Made by a program: the position numbers and the translations under genes
Source: Callorhinus ursinus
Taxonomy: Eukaryota; Chordata; Mammalia; Carnivora; Otariidae
Assembly (NCBI RefSeq): GCF_003265705.1
Contig: NW_020313057.1
Span: 8,413,820 to 8,477,819, forward strand
Length of the DNA: 64,000 nucleotides
Direction of reading: 5' to 3'
The notes under the pieces: generated by a model
What the model saw: only the letters and a program-made list of their open reading frames with translations
Told to the model about the DNA's origin: nothing
Databases searched by the model: none
Shown here: positions 36,002 to 47,934 of the stretch, piece after piece
Layout of the letters: the number at the start of each line of letters is the position of its first letter
Position numbering within the stretch: the first letter of the stretch is position 1

Positions 36002-37064
36002 ACAATAATATCACCAGGAAATAAGTGTTACCCTAAGTGACCCTCCTCACACTCAATTAATAATTTTAAACCTGAACTCTATGGCATATGGAAGTATAAT
36101 ACATTCTACTTAGGGCTTCAGGAGATCCACAGATTGTATGAGTCACATATGTGTGCATTTTTGGGGGAAAAGCAGTCATAACTTTTATGACATTCTCAAA
36201 GGACACTGAAAAATAAAACAGTAGTAACTGGTGCTCTAGGTTGACTGATATTTTAGAAGATACTGAAAATATAGTTGCAACAGTAGTTTCAATAATTAAA
36301 AATGATACCAGTTTTTCTTTTTTTATTATCTCTCATGATTGTCTTTGGCCTTTCCTTTATATTAATTTCCCATACACATCCATCATCCCATTATTCATGA
36401 TCATATAGAATGAATATGAATCCCATATTCAATGAAGCTGATGTGCTGTGCTTTTTAAGGCTCACTAAATGTGATGGTCACTATCTGCTGGATGGAATCA
36501 TATGAAAAGGAATATGAAAGTGAAAACTAGTGTAAAACTACAGACTTTTTGCTGCTTGAATTGGGAGTAATTTGTAAATGATTGGGGAATACACATAGTT
36601 TCTGGTAGGAAAATGTTTTTACAATAAATTAGAACTAAGAAGTATGAGAGGAAGCAAAACTTTAAAACTCACAGGCCAATAAATTAGAAGTTATTCAGTA
36701 TGTTTGCCTAAATTAGTCAAATTAACTAAACTAATTTCTAAAATTCATTAATACTTTTCATAAAAGTTTTATTTCATAATATGTTTATAACTCCTAACAT
36801 CAAAACATGTCTTTCCGGTGCTAAGTGTATCATTAGGTTTATTGGGTAGTTATGAAAATCCCATTATAAATCATGCAACTAAGCCATTTATTTTTCAAAC
36901 TAGGAGGCAAACTCATTTCAACTGTAATTTTATGATTGCTGTTTCCTTAGAGGAACATTCACAATTCCTTAAAGAACAATAACCAGAAAAATATTTTTTC
37001 CAAGACTTAGCATCCAAGATGTCCTCCAATGATCTCTGTCTTCTTGAATACAAACAGTTGCAGA
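36002..37064. other. Unique AT-rich non-coding stretch
   Basis: Nothing recognised. Antisense frames at 36913-37279 run into the LTR next door and are not genes. Confidence 0.4.
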
Positions 37065-37225
37065 AGGAAATCAAAGTGTGGGAGGAACAGAATGGGTTGT
37101 TGCTGACTTTGAAGATGGAAGAAGAGGAACATGAGCCAAAGAATTTGGGCAGCCATAGAATCTGGGGATGGGTTACCTGACAGTGAACAAGGAATAGGGA
37201 GCAGTCCTGTAAGTTCAAGAAACTG

Positions 37226-37281
37226 AATTTTCCAACAACTTGGATAAGCAAGGAATTTTCCAACAACTTGGATAATCAAGA
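37226..37281. repeat. 28-bp tandem duplication
   Basis: Unit one is 37226-37253 and unit two is 37254-37281, both starting aattttccaacaacttgg. They agree at 26 of 28 positions, and the second unit runs straight into a SINE fragment. Confidence 0.92.
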
Positions 37282-37318
37282 GTCAGTTGCTTAGCCAACT
37301 GAGCCACCCAGGCACCCT
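37276..37318 (-). repeat. CAN-SINE head fragment, antisense, without 3' body or tail
   Basis: This is the reverse of the SINE 5' head: 'tcaagagtcagttgcttagcc', 'aactgagccacccaggcaccct'. About 43 bp of the tRNA-like 5' end is present and everything downstream is missing. L1-driven insertion normally loses the 5' end, not the 3' end, so this copy is a remnant of a rearrangement. Confidence 0.85.
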
Positions 37319-37529
37319 GAGAGACTACAGTCTTCAAAAAAGGGACACATTTTTTCCTGCTGACACCTTGATCTTAGACTTCTGATCGACGGAACTGTAA
37401 GATAAATTTGTGTTGTCTTAGACCACTGAGTCTGTGGTAACTTACTATAGCAGTGATAAGAAACCAATACACGTGTATTTTGCATGTGGGAGGGATGGGA
37501 ATTATTGAGTACTGGATAAGGGTAGACTG

Positions 37530-37650
37530 TGGCAACCTATGGTCTCCAGTTATCGCTGCCTCCTGGTATTCACACCCTGAATAAGCCCCTTTCAGAGTGT
37601 ACCAGAAATAATCTGTGCGACTAACAAATTATGGCAGCAGTGATGGTATA
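37530..37650 (+). mobile_element. MaLR/MLT-like LTR, left part
   Basis: It holds 'ctggtattcacaccctgaataagcccctttcagagtgtacc' and 'gactaacaaattatggcagcagtgatgg', the order of the 5' half of an MLT-type LTR ('tattcacaccctgtgtaatcccctcc...gagtgtg...aatatggcaaaagtgatggg'). Its continuation appears about 680 bp later. Confidence 0.55.
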
Positions 37651-38334
37651 TTACTGTGCTGTTGATTTATCACTTCTCAACTCCAAAGTCACCTTTATTT
37701 GCCTGCTTGATGAAAATGTATTCTGCTCTTTAAATATACTTCCTTTGCCACCTGGTACTATGTTAAGCTTTGCCAATAGAGGGCACTGTAGAGACTCTAC
37801 AGGAGGAAAAGGTTTTCTCTCCCTGGTTCCACCGGGCTCACTTGGCAGGCTCCTGAAGCTGTGGTTCTCTAGCTCCCATCTCCTACAATAAGGCCAGCTT
37901 CTCTAGCACCAAGCTCCTCAAGAGCGGGTGACTTCTGAGTGTCTCTAGTGGGACATGCCTGGAAAGAAATTTACCCAGAAACATTGGGGGTAGATTTCCA
38001 CCATGTTCCAGAAAACAGATTTCTAGCAACTTCCACAAGAGCAAGACCATGCAGACTTCTCTGACACTCAGTGAGTGGTGGTCACACCTTCTACAGCAAG
38101 GGGTGTATCTTAGTCCTGAGGAAGGGTCTCTTCCTTGAGTGTTTTCTTGGTCCTAGAGGTAATGGTTGTTCTTATTTCATCTATTCCTACATTCTTTAGA
38201 GGTTTTTTTTACTTAGCTAATCCCTCATTATCCTAGTTCTGTATTATGATGAATGGATTCTTTATATTAAACTTTCCCTATTCAAGTTGCTGTGCATTTC
38301 CTCTCTCCTGGTTGGACCCTGACCCACTCATTTC
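37651..38334 (+). repeat. Unassigned repeat-like block that splits the LTR
   Basis: About 680 bp with repeat-like wording: 'gcctgcttgatgaaaatg', 'tttgccaatagagggcactgtagag', and an end 'ttgctgtgcatttcctctctcctggttggaccctgac' of a type seen at LTR ends. I recognise the pattern as a repeat but cannot name it. No duplication of the flanking LTR bases is clear. Confidence 0.45.
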
Positions 38335-38698
38335 TGGATTTGGTTATAAAAGTCACTGTAGCTTCTGTCTTATCATACATTCTCTAATCGTATGCTTTGG
38401 GGAAAGCTGACTATCATGACCTGAGAAGCCCATGTCACGAAGAGCTGAAGCGTCTGGCCACCAGCCACATGAGGGAGCTTCGACATGGATGCTCCAGCCC
38501 AACCAAGCCTTCAGATGAGACTTCAGCCCTGGCTGACATCATAGCTGCAAAACTGCAGAAACCCTGATGGAGAGTCACCCAGCTAAGCTGCTTGCAGATT
38601 CCTGGCTTCAGAAACTACGTGAGATAATGAAAGTTTGTGGCCTTAAGCCACTAAGTTTGGGGACAATATGTTATGTAGCAATAGACACCTAATACACT
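38335..38698 (+). mobile_element. MaLR/MLT-like LTR, right part
   Basis: It resumes 'tggttataaaagtcactgtagcttctgtctt', then 'gccaccagccacatgagggagcttcgacatgg', 'agccttcagatgagacttcagccctggctgacatc', 'cacccagctaagctgc', 'acgtgagataatgaaagtttgtgg', ending 'tatgtagcaatagacacctaatac'. This is the expected 3' half, including the terminal tail word. Confidence 0.7.
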
Positions 38699-38879
38699 TG
38701 TCTTAAAGTTTATTTTAAAAATAAAGCAAATTATTTTTATACAAAGTCTTTACAATGAAACGTTTTCGTAATCAAGAATTTGGATCAGTCAACAGAACTT
38801 ACTCCATCACACACTAGAACTGACTCAGAAAGCTTATATAATATAGGGTGGGGATCACTGGTTCTGTCAGATAGCTGCC

Positions 38880-39055
38880 AAAATGTGACCAGGGGGAGCT
38901 ATTTTACCCCACTCAGCTTCAGTCTCCCAAAATATGACTAATGCCGTCTACTTCTTCAAACAGCCATTGGTGTGAGTTAAATGGGTGAATCAATGGAAAG
39001 GACTTAATAAGGTGCTTGGCAAAGGGTAGAAACTATTAGAATTAATAAAACTTGA
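38880..39055 (+). repeat. MIR SINE
   Basis: Sense MIR order: 'cactcagcttcagtctcccaaaatatgactaatgccgtctac', 'gtgtgagttaaatgggtgaatcaatggaaaggacttaataaggtgcttggc', 'gtagaaactattagaattaat'. Confidence 0.65.
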
Positions 39056-39149
39056 ATCCACGTAGAGACTTAGAACAATTCATAGCAGTTTGTTTAAAAC
39101 TAATTTAATCGGAAGCACACATTTTTATGAACTTGTCTTCCAAGCATGC

Positions 39150-39332
39150 TATGCCAGACCCCCATCACCATGTTGTATTAACTGCTCATTTATTTCTTTA
39201 TCATTCTCACTAGACTGTAAGCTTCAGGAAGGCAGATATTATGTTCCTCTTATTCATAATTGTAGCCTCAACAGCTAGAATAATATCTGACATATAATAG
39301 TCAAATAGTAATATCTGTTAAATAAATGAGGA
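39150..39332 (+). repeat. L2 LINE 3' end
   Basis: It follows the L2 terminus: 'catttatttctttatcattctcactagactgtaagcttcaggaaggcagatattatg', 'cctcaacagctagaataatatctgacatataatag', ending 'atctgttaaataaatgagg'. Confidence 0.75.
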
Positions 39333-40518
39333 CTCTATGCCATACAATAATATTCCCGCAGAAATTTTAGTTACAACTGTCTCTGGTAGTGTTGAACTGC
39401 ATTTAAAATACCCTAACTTTTCAAATAGTATTAATATTAAATATTTGTAATACCATCAGATTATTCAATTAATAGCAAATGCTGCTCCAAGTGAACTTTA
39501 TAATCTTTATGGAAATAAAATGCAAGAACACTGCATGCTTTACCAAAATTTCAGATCTCTTCCCACAATAATCGATAGTTTAAGAGACTTCCTTGGTACA
39601 CTGCTTATATTTTATAATTCCTCAGCCCTTAATACAAGAGTGGACCTTTCTTTTTAACCAATAATTTTCACTGTAACAATTACCAATATTCTAGGACAAT
39701 ACTCTTTTTTAGTCGATAATTTCTCTCCTCACTGCTGGCTGTACAACAGGTAGCTAATGATGTCACCTCTTTCATCTTATAGAAGTTAGTACATTCAAAG
39801 TCAAGGACAATGTGTTCCATATTTACAATAAAATTATGGTTTCCTCATTAAAAGGCAAATCCTTCATTTCAAAAACTTGCGTTATTCTTAAAATAGAATG
39901 CCAGATGGCTAAATTTAGGTGCTGAAGAAAGTCTAATTCAGGAATACTTTCTGGCACCAGTCCCGAAACATTTTCATTTGATTATGGATTGAACATATTT
40001 TCATTCATTTTAAACTCTTGCCTCTGTATGTCGTTCTGAGATAGGCAAACTCATGTTGGTAGACAAATTGGCCTCAAAAAAAGGCCACTCTGTTTAAATG
40101 ATCTATTTTTGTTGACATATTGGAAAGATGGCCTTATGTTGGGTGACACATTTTCAGGGAGCAAGGTCACATATGGCCATAGTAAAATGTACAGAGGTTG
40201 TGCTCAGCTTCACAATGAAGAGCGATCACTGATCAATTACAACAGGGGAGCTACCATCCACAGGGACTGTAACATCTAGAAAACACAAATCACACAGAAC
40301 TCAGCTTTGCCTTGATATGTGTCATTGTCCTTTACTTTTTGTTTTGTTTTTGCCATATTCATCTTTCTTTCTTCTTTTTTTTTTTTTTTAATCTTTCTGG
40401 TGCATTTCTTCCTAGTTTTAGGTTGAAAATAATTGTTAAAAGAAGTTTATCTTTTCACTAGTTGTGGCCATAAATCTATGAGTTATTTCACATAATGCTT
40501 AGGTTTTTCTATTTTTAA
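39333..40518. other. Unique AT-rich non-coding stretch
   Basis: No gene or repeat family recognised. A T-tract lies at about 40376-40390. Confidence 0.4.
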
Positions 40519-40720
40519 TTTTTTTTAAAGATTTTCATTCATTTGAGATAGAGAGAGAGTGAGAGAGAGAGAGCACAAGTAGGGGGAAGAAGCAGAAGGA
40601 GAGCGAGAAGCAGGCTTCCTGCTGAGCAGGGAGCCTGACAATGTGGGGCTGGATCCCAGGACCCTGGGATCATGACCTGCGCTGAAGGCAGACAGAACCA
40701 CTGAGCCACCCAGGTGCCCC
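40519..40720 (-). mobile_element. CAN-SINE, antisense
   Basis: T-tract, 'aaagattttcattcatttgag', GA-rich block, 'aagcaggcttcctgctgagcagggagcctgac', 'ggatcccaggaccctgggatcatgacctg', and reverse head 'ccactgagccacccaggtgcccc'. A short deletion is visible near the head (gaaggcagacagaaccactgagcc). A target duplication is not clear. The open frame at 40539-40814 includes it. Confidence 0.9.
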
Positions 40721-40889
40721 TAGACATTTTAAAAAACTCATTTCTTCCCATTTTTGTATGAATTTGGGCTTCTTTAGCCATTGTGCTGGCTGATGCTCTT
40801 TCCATTAAGTTCATCCACTATAGCATTTCTCACGCTACATCTTTGCTATTGCAGTAAGCCAGAAAGTGTCAAGTATGTGTGTTTGAGAT

Positions 40890-41062
40890 TCAGCTCCAGC
40901 TGAACTACAGTTTGCACGTCTCTTCAACTGTGTAATACCAGCAACTGTCCCACCTTATTTCACGTTATTTCACCCAGTTGCACTAAGAATTATATGAGAT
41001 CCTGCACATGAAAATGTTCCATAAGCTGCAATGTGGTATAATTATGCTCAGCTAATCTAATG
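40890..41062 (+). repeat. MIR SINE
   Basis: Sense MIR order: 'gctccagctgaactacagtttgcacgtctcttc', 'ccaccttatttcacg...', 'gaattatatgagatcctgcacatgaaaatgttccataagctgcaatgtggtataattatg'. Diverged. Confidence 0.5.
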
Positions 41063-44000
41063 TTTGCCTTCTTTCCTAGAATCGCATTTTTGTGCACAAA
41101 GATTCTCTCTCCAGCGTGTTGCAATTGATACCTCTTTAAAAACCCACTCAGACTCAACTTTCTCCCAGAAATCTCTGAAGAACCTCCCGCTGGGCCTTCG
41201 AGCTCGGACTTTCTGACTCCGAACTTCTGAAACTTACCAAAGTGTATTCATCTATTTCAAATTCATCATCAGATCCCACGTTGTACCATGACATTTACCC
41301 ACTGGCATAAGTTGATCACCCCACACCCCCATCAACCACATAGTAGACTCCACGTGCTTACCTCCATGCCCTCCTGATCACCGCACCTCTAATACAAACC
41401 TCACAGTTCTCTTGCACTCACCTGTATGAGATGCATAACCCGCTATATTTTTATTTCATGTGGCCTCTCCCTTTATATGGCTACTAATAACCCTCTTTCC
41501 CCTCTCCCTCTCCAAGCCTCTTGGCATGGGATGCTTCCTTGTGGTACATGAAAATATTGAAAAATGACATCAGTAACTTAAATTTTTCAAATGTAGTTTA
41601 TGTTAAAATATTTCTATTAAAACGTTCACTTGAGAGTTTTTAAGTTGAAATTTAAATGTTTATTTCTTGGACTTTCTCTATATCTACTCAAAATGAATAC
41701 CTCCCTCCCTCTAGTCTATGTGAACAAAAAAGAATGAAATTTGCCATATACCTGTTTAACGGAATTATCTCTCTAAAAACTAGTTCCTAGCAAAACTTAA
41801 AAGACAAACCCCAGTTCAAATTTGGGTGCAGATGCTGCTTAAAATAATGCTTGTCGATTCATTGTTTTTTGCCGAGTACTTGGGAATATTTTTCAGGCCA
41901 AATAATTTCACCACCAGTGAGAGGGTATCTGGTGGTCATACCTGCTTTATCTTTGGCAGCCTCCTGCCTGGAGCCCCACCGAAACAATGAGTAAAGAGAC
42001 AAAGGAGAGCAACAGTTTGCTCAAGTTTGATAGTGCTTTCCTGGGATTCATGTGTGTTAATTAGTTGGGTTTTTTTAAAATCACATGAGAATGGGCCTAT
42101 GTGTAGTAACAAAAAAGTCAAGAACTTGCTGCTGCAATATTCATTATCTTCTAAGAATCTAATGTGTAGCCAATCAACAATAGGTTAGAATATTTTTTAT
42201 TTCCTTTGTAAACATCTTATGAAAAAATATGTTGATTTTGACATTCAAGCATTGACTAGGCCTCCTGTATCTCACCTTCTTGGAATAGGATTTTTTGCTA
42301 AGCAAAATATTATGCAAAGAATTTTTTTTCATGATAATTTACCTCTCTGCTTCCCAAGTTATATGTTCTCAAAATGCTTCATGAAACATAAGTTTTAATA
42401 AAGTACCTTGTCTAAGTTTGCACAATCCAAGCAAACTTCATAAAACACTTTGCAAACTTTGTTTAATTAAACACAATACCACACCTTTGCTCTAAATGTA
42501 ATGATCATAATTTCGTACAGACAGTTTTTAATGAGTTTGCACTTCGCTATACCCCTCATATATTTTCCTCTCCTTCCAGGCACAGGTGATGAAATTGTGA
42601 TCAACATTATGAAATTGGATCACAATTATTTCTTTAATCAAAACAAACCAAGCCTTATGCCATAGGTGTGGAAATCCATATTGCTATGCTATCCAATTGC
42701 AGTCCTATTTTGTAATCAGCACTTTTGGCCAAACACATGGTATAAATAATATGGAAAAATGAGAAGGCATGTTCTGTCTCATGCTGTTGCCAGGTATGTT
42801 TCATATTTAGACATAAACAATGAAAGAAATTCCAATTTCACAACAGTTGAGTCATTTCTGCCTCTGTTAATGCTTGTAGTTTATTTGTAGTCTCTCATGA
42901 TATTATTAACAGTAAAGCTGTTCTCTTGTTCAGGAGGTTTCTGTCCACTAAAATTATTACACTTGCACCCTGTTACCCATGCTTTATTTCACTTGTTACT
43001 GAGCAGTAATTCAATACAAGTTTCTCCCAGAGAGAGACTCAAACTTCACGTACTTGTCAAATGCCTTGTATGCCCAAAGCAGGAGTCACTGGGGGAAAAT
43101 TTAAGACATGATCACGAGGTTGCTAATACCTCATGCACTTTGCATCTAAAATCTAGGATGCGTGTGTGAACTGCCCATGAAGTGTCAGAGTCTGATATCC
43201 TAAGTGGCCCCAACAGAAACACCATCCTAATAGCTTTGTTACAGACATCACTATGGACAAATTACAAATAAGCCAAATTGGTTCTCTTTCCTTTACAATC
43301 CCATGAAGGGCTGAAGGTCCTAACAATGACCTGAGGATGACATCTAGCTGAGTGGAAGGACTGCCCAACAGCCCAGTAAGATTTTCTGACTCCTACATTA
43401 GATACTAGAAGCCACCGGAGAGAAATCTCCACTTCTATATGATAAAAACAATATGGAGAGAATGGGTTGAGAATATATTCACCTTGGCCATTCCCATTTT
43501 TCTAGCCTTTGTTTCCTACACTGATTTATTGCTCTCTGAGTACTCGAGGAAGATGAATGAGGTGATATTAAAAGAATAAATATCCAAAAAAATCACCATC
43601 AATATTTTTATTCATTTCCAATTGACTTTTTTATGTGAATAAATATTCCAAACACCATGAGGAAAACAGCCAATCCATGGTGCTGATATTAAAGACAGAC
43701 ATTTTTATATGGATTTTCTTCCTGCCTTATTCTCTAGCTCTTTCCTAGTCTGGAAAATATATCTATTAATGTACCATCTTTCAAATTACATTCTTATTTT
43801 AATAATAATCACAAATTAATGATGTGTGGTCACATGTCCATTTTCTTGGAGGAAAATAACCATATGCTTCAATAACTAAAACTTCTATTTCCACAAACTA
43901 ATTAAAAGGCCTTGTGGTACAGTAATCAGAAAAACAGGTGTTTCATTTAGTTTCTCTCCCTTCAAGGTTGAATAGCTGCAATTCAAACTTCCCTGCGATT

Positions 44001-45869
44001 CCTTTAAAGTCAAGGGAAGTCACATAGCTCTACACCGCCTATCACACGACAATATCCTTCTGTACCACCCCAGGATTGAGACAGAATATAAATCAAGAAA
44101 AGAAAGCAAACTGTTTTTATAGTGCAATGTGTTAAATTATGACTGGGATTTTCCACAATAGATTAGGAGATTTTTAGCTCTGCAAAAGAAAAAAGGCTCG
44201 AATCCTGTTTACTTTTCTCTTTGATAGATTGAGTACATATATATATATATTTTTTTAATCTTTGAAGAGATGTGGCCTGCTATAGGAGATATAGGAGATA
44301 TATTCCATTCTTCTTCCCCCAAATGTAATCATCTTATCAAAACCACATCTCTAGGACATCTTCTTGTGAGTACAGAGAGCATTACATACGATTTTATAAT
44401 ACACACAGTAACTTTGGAAGGCTTCGGCCTTATTCCTGCTGTTAATTATTTAGACTCTGACATATTGCAATAAAACATTTCATCAAGCACTCCAGTCCAG
44501 GGAACGATAGGCATCAAAACTGTATTGGTAATGCAAAATAAATGGATCGGGGTTGAAAATAATGAGTTTGGTGGATTACATCTGTCACTGTGAATTATTA
44601 TTGTTGAACATAATAGGGCAAAGCACTACAAAAATAAAGCTTGTCTTCTCTAGTTAAAAGTGAGACAACTACCTCTAATGAGATACAGAAACTCAAGTGT
44701 GAATTATGCACACTTTATTAATTATTAATCATGCACATAAAAGGTTTATCTACATGCCCAATCTTGCATTTTTGTATGTATATAACCATAGAACAAAAAA
44801 GTCCCCATTGCTAAAGCTGGTGATAGTTCACAGTGGCTCTTGCCAGAAACAGGAGGAGACGTTCCATTTGGCCACATCTGACCATGCAGGAAAAAACAAA
44901 AATTTAAAAACAAAACTTTGATCATGTGACAAGGCCCCAGCAACAGCCCAGATTCTGGCCCTAATTCTTCTACTGATTTCCTCTGTGATACACGTAACCT
45001 ACCTCTGAAACTCAGATTCAGCCTCTGGAAAAGTAGGGCCTTAAACTAAATTGTCTTCAAATTCAACTCTAGCTTCAAAACATGCCTTGATTCTTTATAG
45101 AAAGATTTTTTTTTTTTTTTTTTTTACTTGAGGGAAACTAGTAGGTTTTTCTTTCTATAGGTAGAAAGCTTGGTGGAGAACTTACTTCAGGAATAATCTA
45201 AGTTGCCTCTCCTAGGAATGCAAACGTGAGGAAAGTGGATGCTCACCGTTCAGGAGAAAAGGTATAACAGAATATTTTACTTCACTAGGCAATGTTGACT
45301 GGTCAGAGTCAAGGGGAGAGGACAGTTGGGGTTGGGCCAATTTGCACAGAGAAGTTTCTAGAAAGGGAAGAATAACAACCCACATGCTTCAAACCCCACA
45401 GCTTTTGAAGTTAACACAACCTAGTTGAGTGGACTTTGAGGACACCTTCTCCTAAGTTCCCCTGGCAGAAAAGGACACTAACATCCCTGAAGGGAGGGAG
45501 AATCTGGGCTGTGGATCAGGGCTCAACATGTAAATCTGTGGGGAGACTAGTATCATCTACAGTGTAATTGTATAAAGGTACCTAATTGTATTTATGTCTT
45601 CACATTAAATAGACATAATATTTACATTAACCCTGCTTGTATTATTTAAATAAAGTTGTAGTTTATAAATTATTAATTAATTAATTCTCACAAATAGGTA
45701 TTTCTAACTGAGGTATTGGTCTTGGACCCATGACATCCTATCTTATGGTCATACCATGGAGATGCATGTGGAAGAAATAACAATAAAACAAACTGAATGT
45801 AAATACTATTTAGCATTTTTTTGTACAAAAGAAAAATTCAAATAGTGGAAAATGAGGAAGGAGACGTGG
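41063..45869. other. Unique non-coding stretch
   Basis: About 4.8 kb with no gene that I can support. The block 41100-41540 is CT-rich and could be a very old L2. A MIR-like trace lies at about 44980-45090. A 22-bp T-tract is at about 45105-45125 and a TA-rich run at about 44236-44252. A perfect 10-bp inverted repeat with a 15-base loop is at 42593-42627. Short frames at 42897-43368 and 44706-44943 have no domain. Confidence 0.4.
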
Positions 45870-46530
45870 ACTCTGATGTCACGAAGTTTCTGGTCTAGCG
45901 AGTGATACAAGTCAACAGACAAGAACACACAGTGTGATAGGAACTCTGATGGGAAACAAAGCAGAATGCTTATGGGCCTCTAGAGAAATGTTCCCTAATG
46001 CAAACTTGGGGCCCAGAGGGTCCTCCTCGAAGAAGTGACTTTAAGCTAACCTTAAGAAGCAGTAGGAATAGGGCGCCTGGGTGGCTCAGTTGGTTAAGCA
46101 ACTGCCTTCGGCTCAGGTCATGATCCTGGAGTCCCGGGATCGAGTCCTACGTCAGGCTTCCTGCTCAGTAGGGAGTCTGCTTCTCCCTCTGACCCTCTTC
46201 CCTCTCGTGCTCTCTCTCTCTCATTCTCTCTCTCTCAAATAAATAAAATCTTTAAAAGAAAAGAAAAGAAAAGACCAGAGGAGAGCAAGGACCCTGCTGC
46301 GGTGGATGCAGAAAACCTGTGGGGGGAGTGGGGGACAAAGCCCACATTTAATGGGGTGTGTTAGAGACAAACACAAACAGATTAGTGCCGTTCTGATCCT
46401 GAAGAACCTATCGGCCATGCAAAAGAGCTTGGACATTTTTCTGGTCCCCATGGTGGCACTTGAAGATTGTACGGTTTGATTGCAATGGTAGCTGGGAGCA
46501 AGGTCCCTCCAGCTATGTGTGCTTATCATG
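45870..46530 (-). repeat. L2 LINE, antisense, interrupted by a SINE
   Basis: The left half (to 46070) reads 'acgaagtttctggtctagcgag...gacaagaacacacagtgtgatagg', 'tgactttaagctaaccttaagaagcagtagg'. The right half (from about 46273) reads 'cagaggagagcaagg', 'agagcttggacatttttctgg', 'tgattgcaatggtagctgggagc'. Together these follow reversed L2 3' sequence. A CAN-SINE is inserted at 46071. Confidence 0.6.
46071..46272 (+). mobile_element. CAN-SINE, young type
   Basis: Near-consensus head gggcgcctgggtggctcag, 'cttcggctcaggtcatgatcc', 'ctgctcagtagggagtctgc', 'ccctctgaccctc' then a CT array and 'caaataaataaaatcttt' with an (AAAAG)n tail. It sits inside an L2. A target duplication is not obvious. The 3' domain type (gaccctc plus CT array) is what suggests a pinniped-like or other arctoid lineage. 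Confidence 0.95.
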
Positions 46531-46879
46531 GGGAGGTGCCAGACAAGGGAGAATGAGGCAGCACTGAAAAAGGCAGTCTCTTCCACTTGCCCACTTCCAA
46601 AATTCATGCTTCCCTGCTCTGCCCCCAGAGACTAGCCAGTCCCATGCTCTTAAAGAGCCTGGGTTTATAAAGAAAAAAGCTGGGATGGGGTCTAGCACCT
46701 TCTGCCTTTGGAACCTACAAACAGAATCCCAGAGACTCAATGAGCCCAAAGTCTTGGATAGGAAAGGAGGGGAAGATATACCTATAACTGGTAGATCTAA
46801 AACCACAAGTTAATGTTGTAAATTATCTATACAACCTAGATGTCCAGTTATAGGATGATAGATTAATGGGTTATAATAT
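46531..46879. other. Unique non-coding stretch
   Basis: No repeat recognised. The antisense frame at 46513-46806 is open for 97 codons without a domain. Confidence 0.4.
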
Positions 46880-47246
46880 GGCTTGTTATGAGTTGAATGT
46901 TTAGGTTCAAAATTCGTTAAGTTCAAATTTCATTCCAATGTGATGGTATTTGGAGGTGGGGCCTTAGGGAGGGGATTAGGTCATGAGGGTGGAGCCCTCC
47001 TGAATGGGATTCGTGCCCTTATGAGAAAGGGTAGGGAGCCAGCTTGCAGCTCTCTCCTGCATGTAGGGATAAAAGATAAAAGACTGTTGGCAGTCTATAA
47101 CCTGGATAAGGGCCCCCACCAGAGCCTGAACATGCTGGCACCCCGAACTGTACTTCCAGTCTCCAGAACTGTGAGAATAAGTGTTCATTGTGTGCGTTAC
47201 CCCATCTACGGTATTTTGTCACGGCGGCCTGAGCTAACCAAAACAT
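46880..47246 (+). mobile_element. Solo MLT1-like (ERVL-MaLR) LTR
   Basis: Good MLT1 LTR order: 'ttgttatgagttgaatgttt', 'caatgtgatggtatttggaggtggggcctta', 'gattaggtcatgagggtggagccctcctgaatgggattcgtgcccttatg', 'cagtctccagaactgtgagaataag', 'ggtattttgtcacggcggcctgagctaacc'. It is one LTR only, with no internal genes. The open frames at 46940-47266 (+) and 46976-47246 (-) derive from it. Confidence 0.9.
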
Positions 47247-47934
47247 TCCCTAATTGGAAGATCTAGTTTTGACCTTTTTATGGACACCAAATGAGGAGCT
47301 GTATTCAGCTTCCGAAGTATGTCTCTGTTCTTCTCCCAAAACTTAAGATCAAATTCCCCCGGGAGTGAGTGGAAAGACATCTGAATGGCTTCGTCGTGTA
47401 TCATCCTCAAAAGTGTCACTCTCTGCTTCCTGTGAACCAGTGGTCCAGCACACAGCCCAAGGTTCTCCTTTCGGAGTAAACTCCCACTTTTTCTTTGTGC
47501 ACTTCCCAAAGAGGCTAAAGCAGACTCTTCTACTCCTTCTATTTTGAGCCCCTTTACCCTGCGACCTGGAAAAAAAGTGACAAATAGGTTCTTTATTCTT
47601 TCTTTATTGTATAGGACCAGAAGACCTATTGGTCATCATGCATAGAAGTCTCAAGTGGCCTAATTTAGTGACCTAATTTCCCATGAGTGGTATACAGATT
47701 AGCACCCCAGAATGAAACTAATGATAACACCGTATTTTTTTATGTGTCTTATTTCTCCCTCTCTCTAAACCAAATTACTTGAGGACAGGGCTATTTTCTT
47801 ATTCATAGGACCTATGCTCCTATGCCTTCTAAATAAATATTTGCTTCTTGACCTTCAAGAGACAAACAAACAAAAAGATTAAATACATCTGCTTTTCACT
47901 ATGAGGAATTCATGTATATACGTATATGTAAATG
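47247..47934. other. Unique non-coding stretch
   Basis: No repeat or gene recognised. It is A-rich near 47860-47880, next to the 3' end of the antisense L1. Confidence 0.4.

Larger units (their letters stand above)
37065..37472 (+). mobile_element. MLT1-like (ERVL-MaLR) LTR with internal rearrangement
   Basis: The left part reads 'gctgactttgaagatggaagaagaggaacatgagccaaagaatttgggcagccatagaatctgg'. The right part reads 'ctgctgacaccttgatcttagacttctgatc...ggaactgtaagataaatttgtgttgtcttagaccactgagtctgtggtaa', ending 'agaaaccaatacac'. Both follow MLT1 LTR order. Between them (37226-37318) lie a 28-bp tandem duplication and a SINE head fragment that do not belong to the LTR. It is old, and only LTR sequence is visible, with no viral genes. 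Confidence 0.78.

Noticed and set aside
46940..47266. 108-codon plus-strand frame and antisense frames
   Set aside because: They lie in a solo MLT1-like LTR with no coding function.
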